NCBI RefSeq assembly: GCF_003991905.1
Contig: NZ_RSCL01000022.1
Span: 115,409 to 179,408 of the forward strand
Reading direction: 5' to 3'
Source: Dulcicalothrix desertica PCC 7102
GTDB taxonomy: Bacteria; Cyanobacteriota; Cyanobacteriia; Cyanobacteriales; Nostocaceae
DNA length: 64,000 nt
The notes below the pieces were generated by a model. It searched no databases. It was not told where the DNA came from and saw nothing but the letters and a program-made list of their open reading frames with translations. The translations under genes and the position numbers were made by a program. Numbering within the stretch: position 1 is the stretch's first letter; the number at the start of each line of letters is the position of its first letter. Shown piece by piece: positions 29,071-37,834 of this stretch.

Positions 29071-29481
29071 ATGTCTATACAATTTCTATCTAATGTTATA
29101 CGCATTCTACCTAAAAAACTGCTGCTTCTCAGCCCGGTGGCGATGTTGTCGTTGAGTATTCCTTTTTCAGTAGCATCATCTGCTAAAGCATCAGACTCTA
29201 CAAACGTCGTTTGCTATTTCCAAAAAGACTTCACGAACCCTACTTGGCAATGGGGGCTAAAGCCGGATAACGGTTGGTACAAACTGCAAGGTCGTTGGAT
29301 AGAAGAGGGAGTCTACAAATTTGAAACATCAACATCTCGAGATGAGATTGTTGCTAGCTGTCGAAAGTCGCAGGAATACTATAACCACGGTGATAAGCGG
29401 CTTATCGGGATATATGCCGCCAACTCATCACTGGGTCGCAATTACTTAATTTACGTGAATGGGCAAGAAGTCAAACCATAG
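29071..29481 (+). CDS. Exported protein of unknown function, 136 residues
   Basis: A signal peptide occupies about residues 1-42 (LLLLSPVAMLSLSIPFSV, cleavage near SAKAS). The mature part of about 95 residues is rich in W, Y and charged residues (NPTWQWGLKPDNGWYKLQGRW) and has two cysteines (VVCYFQ and VASCRK), which could form one disulphide. I do not recognise the family. A strong terminator follows 36 bases after the stop, so it is a single-gene unit. No partner is obvious. Confidence 0.7.
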   Translation: MSIQFLSNVIRILPKKLLLLSPVAMLSLSIPFSVASSAKASDSTNVVCYFQKDFTNPTWQWGLKPDNGWYKLQGRWIEEGVYKFETSTSRDEIVASCRKSQEYYNHGDKRLIGIYAANSSLGRNYLIYVNGQEVKP

Positions 29482-29516
29482 TTGCTCACTTACTTGACCA
29501 TTTTTAAGCCACCTCG

Positions 29517-29546
29517 AAGTACCTTTAAGTAAGGGTACTTTTTTTT
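29517..29546 (+). terminator. Rho-independent terminator of the 29071 gene
   Basis: Stem AAGTACC (29517-29523) with GGTACTT (29534-29540) followed by a run of eight T. The same GGGTACTTTTT word, with a partner AAAGTACCC, recurs at 42524 and, without its left arm, at 42625, so the terminator is itself a dispersed repeat. Confidence 0.8.
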
Positions 29547-29762
29547 GTCATTCTGCCGTTATAAAAGTACCCATTAGGGTAATACTATCTCGCTGAGTTA
29601 TGTGTTAAAGACGTTACTAAAAACAACTTACTAGCTCTTGTAAAGTTTTGTTAAAAAAAAGTCATATTTCAGATAAAGAGGTTTTTCTTGACCGAGTAAG
29701 GTGTAGAGCAATCTCGAAGTTGTCTCATTATTAAACTTGTAATATCAATATTAGGAAAACGT

Positions 29763-30281
29763 ATGAGTAATATTTTATTAATTGATGAACATCCCGAAAC
29801 AAAAAACCTCTTAATGCAATGCTTGTCAACAGCAGGTTTTGAGGTAATTATCACAGAAAATGGTCTTGTTAATGTTCAGTTAGCAGATCATAAATTTTCT
29901 ACTACCACCGAAAATAAAAAATCAAATACTCAAAAGTCCATATTTCCATCTATTCCCCGACTACGTGAGGTCTTCGAGTTCATTGAATTGAATTATCATC
30001 AACCTATTAGCCTAAAAGAAGTAGCTCAAGCTGTCGGTTATTCTTCAGCTTACTTAACCGACTTAGTACGAAAATTGACTGGAAAAACAGTCAATAATTG
30101 GATTATCGAGCGCCGACTAGTAGCAGCAAGCTCCTTACTTTTAGAAACGAATTACTCTGTGGAGCAGATTGCTTTAGATGTAGGCTATCAAAATATCAAT
30201 CATTTCTACTGTCAGTTTCGTGATTACTATCAAAATACTCCTCGTGCTTGGAGAGAAATACAACGTTCTCACGCCTTATAA
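29763..30281 (+). CDS. AraC-type regulator with a receiver stub
   Basis: A 172-residue protein. The first 30 residues begin like a CheY receiver (NILLIDEHPETKNLLMQCLSTAG, including the acidic pair D8-E9), but the domain stops before the phospho-accepting aspartate. A linker leads to a complete AraC double helix-turn-helix at about 75-168: VFEFIELNYHQPISLKEVAQ, then EQIALDVGYQNINHFYCQF, the two recognition units. Cyanobacteria have other proteins of this layout. Regulation by phosphorylation is unlikely with the stub alone, so partner binding is more probable (inference). Targets are unknown. Confidence 0.82.
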   Translation: MSNILLIDEHPETKNLLMQCLSTAGFEVIITENGLVNVQLADHKFSTTTENKKSNTQKSIFPSIPRLREVFEFIELNYHQPISLKEVAQAVGYSSAYLTDLVRKLTGKTVNNWIIERRLVAASSLLLETNYSVEQIALDVGYQNINHFYCQFRDYYQNTPRAWREIQRSHAL

Positions 30282-30632
30282 TGATACCTTCAAATATTAC
30301 CTTTAGATTTTCACGTAATTATTAAGTGTTGGTCATGTTCGCAAATTGATTTCAAAGATTGGGAACTGTACATTCCCAGTTCCCCTGAAATTTCTTACTC
30401 TCCTAATAATATCCAGCAAGCACAATAAAGTAACGAATCGCTCGCTGCTTTTACGCCAACCAAAGTAACGGCAATGCTGCAAGGGATAGCTAACAATACA
30501 AAAATTCGTAGGTTGGGTTACGCTTACACGGGAACCCAACCTACAGAAAGCAAAATCTACCCAGTATTGAGAAACGCTTGTAGAGACAGGATTAATCCTG
30601 TCTCTACAAGCGTTCCCAAAGATGTTTAATGT
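30282..30632. other. Spacer with three palindromes, no gene seen
   Basis: Three stem-forming repeats follow one another: GGGAACTG with CAGTTCCC near 30361-30385, GTAGGTTGGGTT with AACCCAACCTAC near 30509-30543, and the perfect palindrome at 30573-30614. All are of types dispersed through cyanobacterial genomes. They may together stop the AraC-type transcript. Confidence 0.6.
30573..30614. repeat. Perfect 42-bp palindrome
   Basis: Two 21-base halves, from AACGCTTGTAGAGACAGGATT to its exact complement, without spacer. It contains the GTAGAGACAG word of the inverted repeat at 6472, pointing to one repeat family. Confidence 0.95.
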
Positions 30633-30848
30633 TTGTTATCAACGTGGATTGGTGCTATTTGGGAAATATTGTGGCTTATATATATTATTTCTCAAACCAC
30701 CATTGGTGCCTGGGTAAATATATGTTCCAGTTGGGTTGATTTGATTCGGCTGTATAATAAGATTAGTTCCATTGGGATAGTAATAAATAATAGTTCCATC
30801 ACCACGGGGTACTCTGACACTGGGGTAGTTATTCCACCATTTGGCGCC
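30633..30848 (-). pseudogene. 3' fragment of the small exported protein gene of 37075-37449
   Basis: On the minus strand this reads PRGDGTIIYYYPNGTNLIIQ and NPTGTYIYPGTNGGLRNNIY, nearly the same as the C-terminal half of the protein at 37075. DNA identity runs from the stop codon side up to, and including, a GGCGCC at 30843-30848 and ends there; the intact gene has its GGCGCC at 37280-37285. The start, signal peptide and first half are gone. A plus-strand frame runs across it (to 31295) and is meaningless here. Confidence 0.9.
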
Positions 30849-31295
30849 AACAAACTTGTTTTCGGTACTTTTGGCTCAACCTTTGCTGTTTACGACTATG
30901 CCACGAACACTTGGGACTTAAAAGGTATTGAACCGGACATCAGTCTTAACGCCGTTGCCTACTGCCATAATAATACTTATACCGTTGGTGATGCTGGCGT
31001 TGTTTTTTGCGATGGATACCTAATTACAGAGCTAGGAAGTCTATGCAATTTTCTGCTGCCGTTTGGTGATGTCGTTTTGACAGGCGGACAGGTAGGCATA
31101 GTTTTTTATGCTATAAGTGGGAGGATAATTCATCAACATCGCTCACCTCTAAACTGCGGCGCCGCATTCATGAAAAACGGCACCTTATTTCGACGGAACA
31201 TGGTAAAGGCTGCCGCATACATTCGTTCGCATACAATAAAATGGGTGAGGACGTTGCAGTTGAGTACCTATCTCAATCTTCCCAAACCAGTTTAA
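30849..31295 (+). CDS. Fragment of unknown protein with propeller-like repeats
   Basis: Immediately after the GGCGCC junction, the plus-strand frame changes to a plausible protein: KLVFGTFGSTFAVYDYATN, then AYCHNNTYTVGDAGVVFCDG and GDVVLTGGQVGIVFY. The pattern of short strands ending in G-x-x-G repeats suggests a kelch- or BNR-type propeller. Its natural start is missing, because the frame upstream belongs to the antisense of the exported protein gene. It is probably the 3' end of a gene carried in by rearrangement. I do not recognise its family. Confidence 0.4.
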   Translation, partial: NKLVFGTFGSTFAVYDYATNTWDLKGIEPDISLNAVAYCHNNTYTVGDAGVVFCDGYLITELGSLCNFLLPFGDVVLTGGQVGIVFYAISGRIIHQHRSPLNCGAAFMKNGTLFRRNMVKAAAYIRSHTIKWVRTLQLSTYLNLPKPV

Positions 31296-31530
31296 ACAAA
31301 AAATATTTCTTTTGAATCAATAAACAACAGCTTATGTAGACAAAAAGATTATAGATACCTAAAAATAATTAGTACCCGCTTCTATGAATACCGAAAAATA
31401 CTTAATTAGCAAACCAACTACAAAAGGCTACTATTTTGATATAAGAAAGAACGAAACGTTCATGCAAATTGCACGTTTACAAGGGCTAAACCTTCTGTTT
31501 AAACACTTATCTAAAATCAAGGAAAACACA

Positions 31531-31788
31531 ATGGCAGCTATCGTTTTATTTACAGACAGTGACTTTCAGGGAGGCTCTGGAACATTCACGAATTCAGTAC
31601 CGAACCTGAGCAATTTCAACCTCAACGATACGATTTCATCTTTTAAGATTCTAGACGGACGTTGGGAATTCTACAGAGATACCGATTTTCAAAACTCCTA
31701 CGGTGTTGTTTTAGGACCAGGAGATTATTCTTGGGTCGAAAATGTCGGAATTCAAAATGATAACATGTCTTCTTTAAGACCAGTTTAA
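31531..31788 (+). CDS. Beta/gamma-crystallin domain protein, 85 residues
   Basis: The open frame reaches up to 31384, but the ATG at 31531 has an AAGGA seven bases before it, and the upstream codons overlap a small dispersed repeat (AATACCGAAAAA, also at 32010), so I start here. The whole product is one crystallin fold: IVLFTDSDFQGGSGTFTNSV and WEFYRDTDFQNSYGVVLGPG are the two Greek-key motifs, each with the characteristic Y/F-x-x-x-x-F/Y-x-G pattern. N/D-N/D-S/T-S calcium sites are visible as NDTISSF and NDNMSSL. Bacterial relatives bind calcium. No signal peptide, so it would stay in the cytoplasm. Confidence 0.8.
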   Translation: MAAIVLFTDSDFQGGSGTFTNSVPNLSNFNLNDTISSFKILDGRWEFYRDTDFQNSYGVVLGPGDYSWVENVGIQNDNMSSLRPV

Positions 31789-32312
31789 CAGACAAATCAA
31801 TGTAGAAATAGCTGCTTTTAATAGCAGTTATTAAGATAACAGAAGGTTAGCTTTTTTATACTAATACCGATTTAATCTGAAGCTGCAACTAATTATATTC
31901 CCCCAACCTTCCTTAATAAGGGGGGCTAACAATAATAATGTGCATCTTCATATAAAAATGGTATAACCTTCTGTTTAATTTCATCAATTTTGTGGTTGAC
32001 CTAGGTGATTAATACCGAAAAAAACTTAATTAGCAATGTTGTGTGTTAATTATAGCAGTGAGTAATTGTTTCGGCAATTGCCCACTGTTTTTTTAATAAA
32101 GCTTTTCACATTCATAAATTTATCCAGCTTATATAAACCTGAAACCTGGTTTCTTGTATTTTTGCGTAAGTCCTGATATAATTTTTCTTTTTTTTGTACT
32201 GATTTATTGTATGTGGCGCCTGGGGTGCAGAATGTGGAATTAAAGTTGAATTTTTGCGTAAATTTCTTAGAGAAAGTGTAGTCTAAATAGAAGCGCTCCG
32301 GCATTGCGACCA
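31789..32312. other. Spacer with the second MITE-like element and the CHAT gene leader
   Basis: Holds the element at 31863-31965, the repeat word AATACCGAAAAA near 32010 and a GAAACCTGGTTTC palindrome near 32139. The last 80 bases resemble the leader of the second CHAT-STAND gene (TTGAATTTTTGCG here, TTGAACTTTTGCG near 37766), so the tandem duplication included upstream DNA. Confidence 0.6.
31863..31965. repeat. MITE-like element, copy 2 (inverted orientation)
   Basis: Shows the same ends and centre as the element at 16577, read in the other direction: left end AATACCGATTTAATCTGAAGC, right end GCATCTTCATATAAAAATGG, centre CCTTAATAAGGGGGG. The centre has lost part of its C-run. About 100 bases, no coding content. 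Confidence 0.7.
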
Positions 32313-35300
32313 ATGACAAAGTTAGTTGTCTTAAAATTAGACGGGGATTTACAGCAGGGTGTAAGGGTAACGCTTTCAATCGCTTTTGAAGGTGTTAGTC
32401 CCCATAAAGAAGTCACTGGTAATCTACCAGCAGTTACAGAATTACAGACAAAAATTGACCAGTGGCGCTCGCACTACCGTAGTTTGGGGAGTGACAATCG
32501 CGCTATCAAAGCGAAAAAAGTTACCTACGATGGTTCTATTACTGCCAAATACGAAGATTGCAAAAATTCCGCGACGGAGTTACAGAAGCGATTAAATAAC
32601 TGGCTGAAGAAGGAATCTTTTCGTTCCATCCGGGAGAGTTGGTTAAAAGAATTACAAGAAAATGAAATAGTACGGGTACTAATTCGCACATCTAGTCCAC
32701 AATTACGACAAATACCTTGGCATCTTTGGGATTTAGTAGAAGAATATCCCAACGCTGAACTAGCTTTGAGTGCAACCGATTATCAAAAAACTATCACAAC
32801 CAAAACCCCAAGTATTAGGGATGAAGTCAAAATTCTGGCGATTTTGGGCAACAGTACTGGTATTGATGTGGAAACAGACCGCAGGTTACTCAATAGTTTA
32901 CCGGATGCTTCGGTAACTTTTTTAGTACAGCCTCAACGTCACGAAATTAATGACCAATTGTGGGAAAAACCTTGGGATATCTTGTTTTTTGCAGGTCACA
33001 GTCAAACAGTAGGAGATAAGGGTCGGATATATATTAATGAAAATAAAGAAAGCTTAACTACTGATGACCTCAAATATGGTTTAAAAAAAGCGAAGAGTAA
33101 TGGGTTAGCTGTAGCAATTTTCAATTCCTGCGATGGTTTGGGATTAGCCTCTTCTTTAGAAACGCTACATATTCCCCAAATTATTGTCATGCGGGAACAA
33201 GTGCCAGATGAGGTGGCACAGATATTTTTGAAGCATTTTTTGGAGGATTTTGCAATCGGTGGTAAGTCCTTATATCAAGCAGCCAAGGAAGCTAGGTTAA
33301 AGTTGCATGGACTTGAGGATAAGTACCCTTGTGCTTCTTGGTTGCCAGTAATTTGTCAAAATACGGATGTAACCCCACCAAATTGGTTAGATTTAGGACG
33401 CCGTCCTACCGATATTATTCCCTATCGTGGTTTATTTGCGTTTCGCTCTGAAGATGCACAGTTCTTTTTTGGACGAGAAACTTTCACCGATCTGTTGGTG
33501 GATGCAGTGCAAAATCAACCCTTGGTAGCAGTGATTGGTTCTAGCGGTAGTGGTAAATCTAGTGTGGTGTTTGCTGGTTTGGTGAGGCGCCTTATCGATG
33601 CTGGAAATTGGCATATTGTTGACTTTCGTCCCGGTTCCAGACCCTTGTTTAATCTGGCAACTGCCCTGATTGACCAGCAAGAAACATATTATCAAAAAGA
33701 TTCTCAAGTCAGCAAACAATTATTTAGCCGCACCGAACGCTTGCGGGAGATGAGAAACCTTGCCAGCGACTTGGGGCAGTACGAGAATGGGTTGCGGGAT
33801 GTGGTAGATGATATCAAAAAACAAAATCAATTCCAGCATTTTTTGCTCATCGCCGACCAGTTTGAAGAACTTTATACTATGACTACAGATGCACAAGAAC
33901 GCCAAACTTTTCTCGATAGATTACTCGAAGCTATTTACCATTGTCGTAATTTCACATTCGTCATCACTCTCAGGGCAGATTTTCTCGGACAAGCATTATC
34001 TTATCGTCCCTTTGCCGATGCTTTACAATATGCAGACTTAAAACTTAGTCCGATGACGGATGAGGAATTGCAAGCAGCAGTAGAAAAACCTGCTTCTTTA
34101 TTGGGAGTAACAATTGAACAGGGGCTGGTGGAACGCATCCTTTCCACTATTAGTGTCGAACCGGGAAATTTACCTTTATTAGAGTTTGCCTTGACTCAAT
34201 TATGGGCAAAACAGGTTTCGGCCCAGTTAAACCATGCTGCTTATAATCAAATTGGCGGAGTAGAAGCAGCGTTGGCTTGTTATGCTGACTCCGCATATAA
34301 CCAGCTTAACTTTGAGGAAAAAGAAAGGGCACAGCGAATTTTTACCCAACTGGTGCATCCGGGGGAAGGAGCTTCAGATACCCGTCGTGTAGCTACCCGC
34401 GCTGAGGTAGGTGAAGAAAATTGGGATTTGGTCACCCGCTTGGCTGATGCTCGTTTGGTAGTTACGGGACGGGATGAGAAAACAGGTTTAGATACGGTAG
34501 AAGTTGTCCATGAAGCCTTAATCAGCAGTTGGTCACAATTACATCAGTGGATGCAGCAAGATAGGGACTTTCGCCACTGGCAAGAGCAGTTACGGGTAGC
34601 AATGCGTACTTGGGAGAGTAGTGGTTTTGATGAAGGGGCGCTGTTGCGAGGAAAGCCACTGGCAGATGCTGAGTATTGGGAAAGACAACGTTTTTTAGAA
34701 TTGAGTGCGCTTGAGAGAAGTTTTATTGGGCTGAGTGTGGAACTGCGAGCGCAACAAATCAAAAAACAAAAGCATAGGCGCCAACTGACTATATCATCGC
34801 TTGCTGGTGGCTTAGTGCTAGCTTTAATGTTAGCTTCCGTTGCTGGATGGCAATGGCACAAATCAGTAGAGCAGACTGCGATCGCAAAAGCAGCATCGGT
34901 GGAGAATTTGCTACAGACTAATCCTTTAGCCGCATTGGTTCAAGCGATTGATGCCGTTGGTTCAAGCCAGTCATTATTTTCTCGGGTTCCTCCAAGGGAA
35001 GTTCAGTCTAGTTTACTATGGGCTGTACAAATAGCCCAATTTGGTACTATAGAACGCAATATATTGATAAGTAATAAGGGTTATGTCCTCTCGGTTCGCA
35101 TTAGCCCAGATGGAAATTATATTGCCAACAGCAATGCTGATGGGACATTACAGTTGTGGGATTTTAAAGGCAACCCGATTGGTCAACCCCTCAAAGGACA
35201 TAGCAAAAGCGTTTTTGCCCTTGCTTTTTCAAAAGACGGAAAATATATTGTTAGTGGCAGCGAGGATAAGACATTGAGGTTGTGGGACATAAGCGGCAAA

Positions 35301-36983
35301 CCCATTGGTAAACCCTTTAAAGGACATCAAGAAACTATTCGTTCAGTCGCTTTCAGCCCAGACGGAAAGCATATTGTTAGTGGTGCTTGGGACCGCACGC
35401 TGAGGTTATGGGACATGAGCGGCAACCCCATTGGTAAACCCTTTAAAGCACAAGAAACTAATATCTATTCAGTTGCTTTTAGCCCTTCGGGGCAGTACAT
35501 TGTCAGTGGCGCCAGTAGCGTAATCAGGTTGTGGGATATTCAGGGAAACAGGGTTGGTAAACCTTTTAAAGTAGGTAGTAATGTATTCTCAGTTGCCTTT
35601 AGTCCAGACGGAAAGTACATTGTTAGCGGCAGCGATGACCAAGCAGTCAGGTTATGGGACATGAGCGGTAACCCAATTGGTCAACCTTTTAGAGGACATC
35701 AGGGGGAAGTTAGATCAGTTACCTTTAGTACGGATGGGAAATATATTATAAGTGGTGCTACTGACAATACAGTACGAGTATGGGATCTGAGCGGCAACCC
35801 AATTGGTCAACCGTTACGAGGACACCAGGCATCTGTAACTTCGGTTACCATTAGCCGAGATCAAAAAACTATTATCAGTGGTAGTGAAGACCAGACAATT
35901 AGATTGTGGGATACAGAGAAAAGCTCTATTGGTAAAGCTATTGGGCATGAAAATTCTGTGATGTCAGTTGCCTTTAGCCCTTCGGGGCGATATATCGTCA
36001 GTGCCTGTTTGGATGGGAAAGTGCGGTTGTGGGATCTCAATGGTAACCTAATTGGTAAGCCCTTACTTGGCCATTCTATGGGTGTTCTCAAAGCAGTATT
36101 CAGCCCAGATGGACAGTATATTGCCAGTAGCAGTCAAGACAGCACAATACGGCTATGGGATATTAAAGGCAACCAAATTGGTCAACCCTTCAAGGGTCAT
36201 CTCGGCTCTGTTCAAGCTATCGCTTTTAGTCCAAATGGGAAATATATTGTCAGTGGCGGAGAAGACAAGACATTACGCTTGTGGGATATCAAAGGCAATA
36301 CTATTGGTAAACCCTTACTTGGGCACGAGAAGAGTGTTACCTCAGTTACCTTTAGCTCGGATGGGAAGTATATTATTAGTGGCAGTGATGATGCCACAAT
36401 TAGACTATGGAATCTCAAGGGAGAGCCAATTGGAAAGCCATTTAGAGGGCATAAGGCTTCCGTTAGTTCAATTGCCATTAGTTTGGATGGGAAGTACATT
36501 ATCAGCGGCAGTTGGGATAAAACATTGCGCTTGTGGGACTTTAAAGGCAATCAAATTGGTCAACCCTTCACAGGACATGGTAATCATATATTTTCTGTCG
36601 CCTTTAGCCCAGACGGGCAGTACATTGCCAGTAGCAGTGAAGACCAGACGCTGAGACTGTGGGACATTAATGGTAATCCCATTGGTACCCCTTTAAAGGG
36701 ACATGAAGGGGGTATTTGGTCAGTTGCTATCAGTCCAGATGGACATACTATTGCTAGTGGCGCCTGGGATACTAAAATGCGCTTGTGGCAAGGTGGTACT
36801 TGGCAAACTTTGCTTCAGTTGGGGTGCAATAGGTTGCGAGGGCATTCTGTCTTCGTCCAACCTCAAACTCAGATAGCCTCCGCAGCAGCCCAAACCTGTC
36901 AAAAGTATGTTTGGGGCAAATTGTCATTAAACATTTCTGATATTGGTGTTAATGTCCTTGGCGACCTAAAAGGAGTTTCATAA
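32313..36983 (+). CDS. CHAT protease-STAND ATPase-WD40 protein, copy 1
   Basis: A 1,556-residue multidomain protein. The ATG at 32313 is chosen because copy 2 starts the same way (TKLVVLKLDGDLQQGV); the frame opens three codons earlier at a TTG. An N-terminal CHAT caspase-like domain ends about residue 355, with catalytic His229 (FFAGHSQ) and Cys273 (FNSCDGLGLA). Then comes an nSTAND1-type NTPase: PYRGLFAF at about 367, Walker A G409-SSGSGK415-S416, and the Walker B acid near D515 (LLIADQFEEL). A membrane segment lies at about 822-845. Fourteen WD40 repeats follow (about 915-1500), enough for two seven-bladed propellers, with very similar blades (LRLWD.SGNPIGKPF). It probably senses a ligand by WD40 and releases protease activity, as in bacterial conflict systems (inference). 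Confidence 0.93.
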   Translation: MTKLVVLKLDGDLQQGVRVTLSIAFEGVSPHKEVTGNLPAVTELQTKIDQWRSHYRSLGSDNRAIKAKKVTYDGSITAKYEDCKNSATELQKRLNNWLKKESFRSIRESWLKELQENEIVRVLIRTSSPQLRQIPWHLWDLVEEYPNAELALSATDYQKTITTKTPSIRDEVKILAILGNSTGIDVETDRRLLNSLPDASVTFLVQPQRHEINDQLWEKPWDILFFAGHSQTVGDKGRIYINENKESLTTDDLKYGLKKAKSNGLAVAIFNSCDGLGLASSLETLHIPQIIVMREQVPDEVAQIFLKHFLEDFAIGGKSLYQAAKEARLKLHGLEDKYPCASWLPVICQNTDVTPPNWLDLGRRPTDIIPYRGLFAFRSEDAQFFFGRETFTDLLVDAVQNQPLVAVIGSSGSGKSSVVFAGLVRRLIDAGNWHIVDFRPGSRPLFNLATALIDQQETYYQKDSQVSKQLFSRTERLREMRNLASDLGQYENGLRDVVDDIKKQNQFQHFLLIADQFEELYTMTTDAQERQTFLDRLLEAIYHCRNFTFVITLRADFLGQALSYRPFADALQYADLKLSPMTDEELQAAVEKPASLLGVTIEQGLVERILSTISVEPGNLPLLEFALTQLWAKQVSAQLNHAAYNQIGGVEAALACYADSAYNQLNFEEKERAQRIFTQLVHPGEGASDTRRVATRAEVGEENWDLVTRLADARLVVTGRDEKTGLDTVEVVHEALISSWSQLHQWMQQDRDFRHWQEQLRVAMRTWESSGFDEGALLRGKPLADAEYWERQRFLELSALERSFIGLSVELRAQQIKKQKHRRQLTISSLAGGLVLALMLASVAGWQWHKSVEQTAIAKAASVENLLQTNPLAALVQAIDAVGSSQSLFSRVPPREVQSSLLWAVQIAQFGTIERNILISNKGYVLSVRISPDGNYIANSNADGTLQLWDFKGNPIGQPLKGHSKSVFALAFSKDGKYIVSGSEDKTLRLWDISGKPIGKPFKGHQETIRSVAFSPDGKHIVSGAWDRTLRLWDMSGNPIGKPFKAQETNIYSVAFSPSGQYIVSGASSVIRLWDIQGNRVGKPFKVGSNVFSVAFSPDGKYIVSGSDDQAVRLWDMSGNPIGQPFRGHQGEVRSVTFSTDGKYIISGATDNTVRVWDLSGNPIGQPLRGHQASVTSVTISRDQKTIISGSEDQTIRLWDTEKSSIGKAIGHENSVMSVAFSPSGRYIVSACLDGKVRLWDLNGNLIGKPLLGHSMGVLKAVFSPDGQYIASSSQDSTIRLWDIKGNQIGQPFKGHLGSVQAIAFSPNGKYIVSGGEDKTLRLWDIKGNTIGKPLLGHEKSVTSVTFSSDGKYIISGSDDATIRLWNLKGEPIGKPFRGHKASVSSIAISLDGKYIISGSWDKTLRLWDFKGNQIGQPFTGHGNHIFSVAFSPDGQYIASSSEDQTLRLWDINGNPIGTPLKGHEGGIWSVAISPDGHTIASGAWDTKMRLWQGGTWQTLLQLGCNRLRGHSVFVQPQTQIASAAAQTCQKYVWGKLSLNISDIGVNVLGDLKGVS

Positions 36984-37074
36984 TTAGGTTCAAATTTACC
37001 ATTTTTGAGTAAAGCTGAACCTAAATACTCTCCATTCCTGGCTCAATAACAATTTCAATCAATCAAATTTGTTA
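36984..37074. other. Short spacer between convergent genes
   Basis: Between the stop of the CHAT gene and the convergent small exported protein. No stem long enough for a certain terminator was seen. Confidence 0.4.
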
Positions 37075-37449
37075 TCAACGTAGATTGGTGCTATTTGGGA
37101 AATATTGTGGCTGGTATATATTATTTCTCAAACCACCATTGGTGCCTGGATAAATATATGTTCCAGTTGGGTTGATTTGATTCGGCTGTATCATAAGATT
37201 AGTTCCGTTCGGATAGTAATAAATACTAGTTCCATCACCACGCGGTACTGTGACACTGGGGTAAGTTATTCCACCATTTGGCGCCGAAATCGTTCCGTTA
37301 GGGGAAACGCGCGTTCCGTTCGGATAATTAAGTGAGTTACCTATTCCATTGGAAGCAGGTGAGTTGGTAATTACTTGTGCGTTAGCTACCGTTGCGGTGC
37401 TAATTCCACTAAATATTAAGCTTAGTAATCCTAATTTAAACAACTTCAT
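37075..37449 (-). CDS. Small exported protein of unknown function, 124 residues
   Basis: Residues 1-24 are a signal peptide (FKLGLLSLIFSGISTATV, cleavage near ANA). The mature protein repeats asparagine-proline-glycine turns: NYPNGTRVSPNGTISAPNGG, then IYYYPNGTNLMIQPNQ and NPTGTYIYPGTNGG, a low-complexity arrangement of about six N-P/P-N-G turns. It lies between the two CHAT-STAND genes on the opposite strand, and its 3' half is copied at 30633. So it was part of the unit duplicated with the CHAT genes. Function is unknown; the turn-rich repeats suggest a cell-surface or matrix protein. Confidence 0.75.
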   Translation of the reverse strand: MKLFKLGLLSLIFSGISTATVANAQVITNSPASNGIGNSLNYPNGTRVSPNGTISAPNGGITYPSVTVPRGDGTSIYYYPNGTNLMIQPNQINPTGTYIYPGTNGGLRNNIYQPQYFPNSTNLR

Positions 37450-37834
37450 ATAAAAACTCCTAAATACATGTTATGGGATTTTTCTTGTTAGGATAAAATT
37501 ACATTCAACAAAAGTTGAATTCTCTAATACCAATACTATTTTTTTATAATTGAATTAATAATTAAATATTTTTAGATAGTTATCCTACTATTTTTAGATA
37601 GTTATACTAAATTGTCTAATAATTGACAGTATTTGTAATAATCACTTCGCGGATAATTCTTTCTCTCTAGTGACACCTCTTCAGTTAATTATAACAATGA
37701 TAGATTGAATTCAATGTATATTAATTTTTCTATGGTTATATAGTAATTATAAGCACAATTTAACTTGAACTTTTGCGAAATAGTCTGAAGAAAGAGTGTT
37801 ATTTTAATGGAAGTGCTTAATTTTTATACTACCA
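37450..37834. promoter_or_regulatory. Divergent spacer with a 17-bp direct repeat in 22-bp phase
   Basis: TATTTTTAGATAGTTAT occurs at 37567-37583 and exactly again at 37589-37605, a period of 22 bases or two helical turns, so a dimeric regulator could bind both on one face. It lies 230 bases before the second CHAT gene and 118 bases before the divergent exported protein. No regulator can be assigned. An imperfect stem TTCAACAAAAGTTGAA is near 37505. Confidence 0.5.

Noticed and set aside
30633-31295. 220-codon plus-strand frame as one gene
   Set aside because: Its first 70 codons are antisense of a proven gene fragment. Only the part after the GGCGCC junction looks like protein.
34870-34890. 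A HIP1 octamer GCGATCGC
   Set aside because: One copy in 64 kb is not an enriched signal. It shows only that HIP1 is not the local palindrome.
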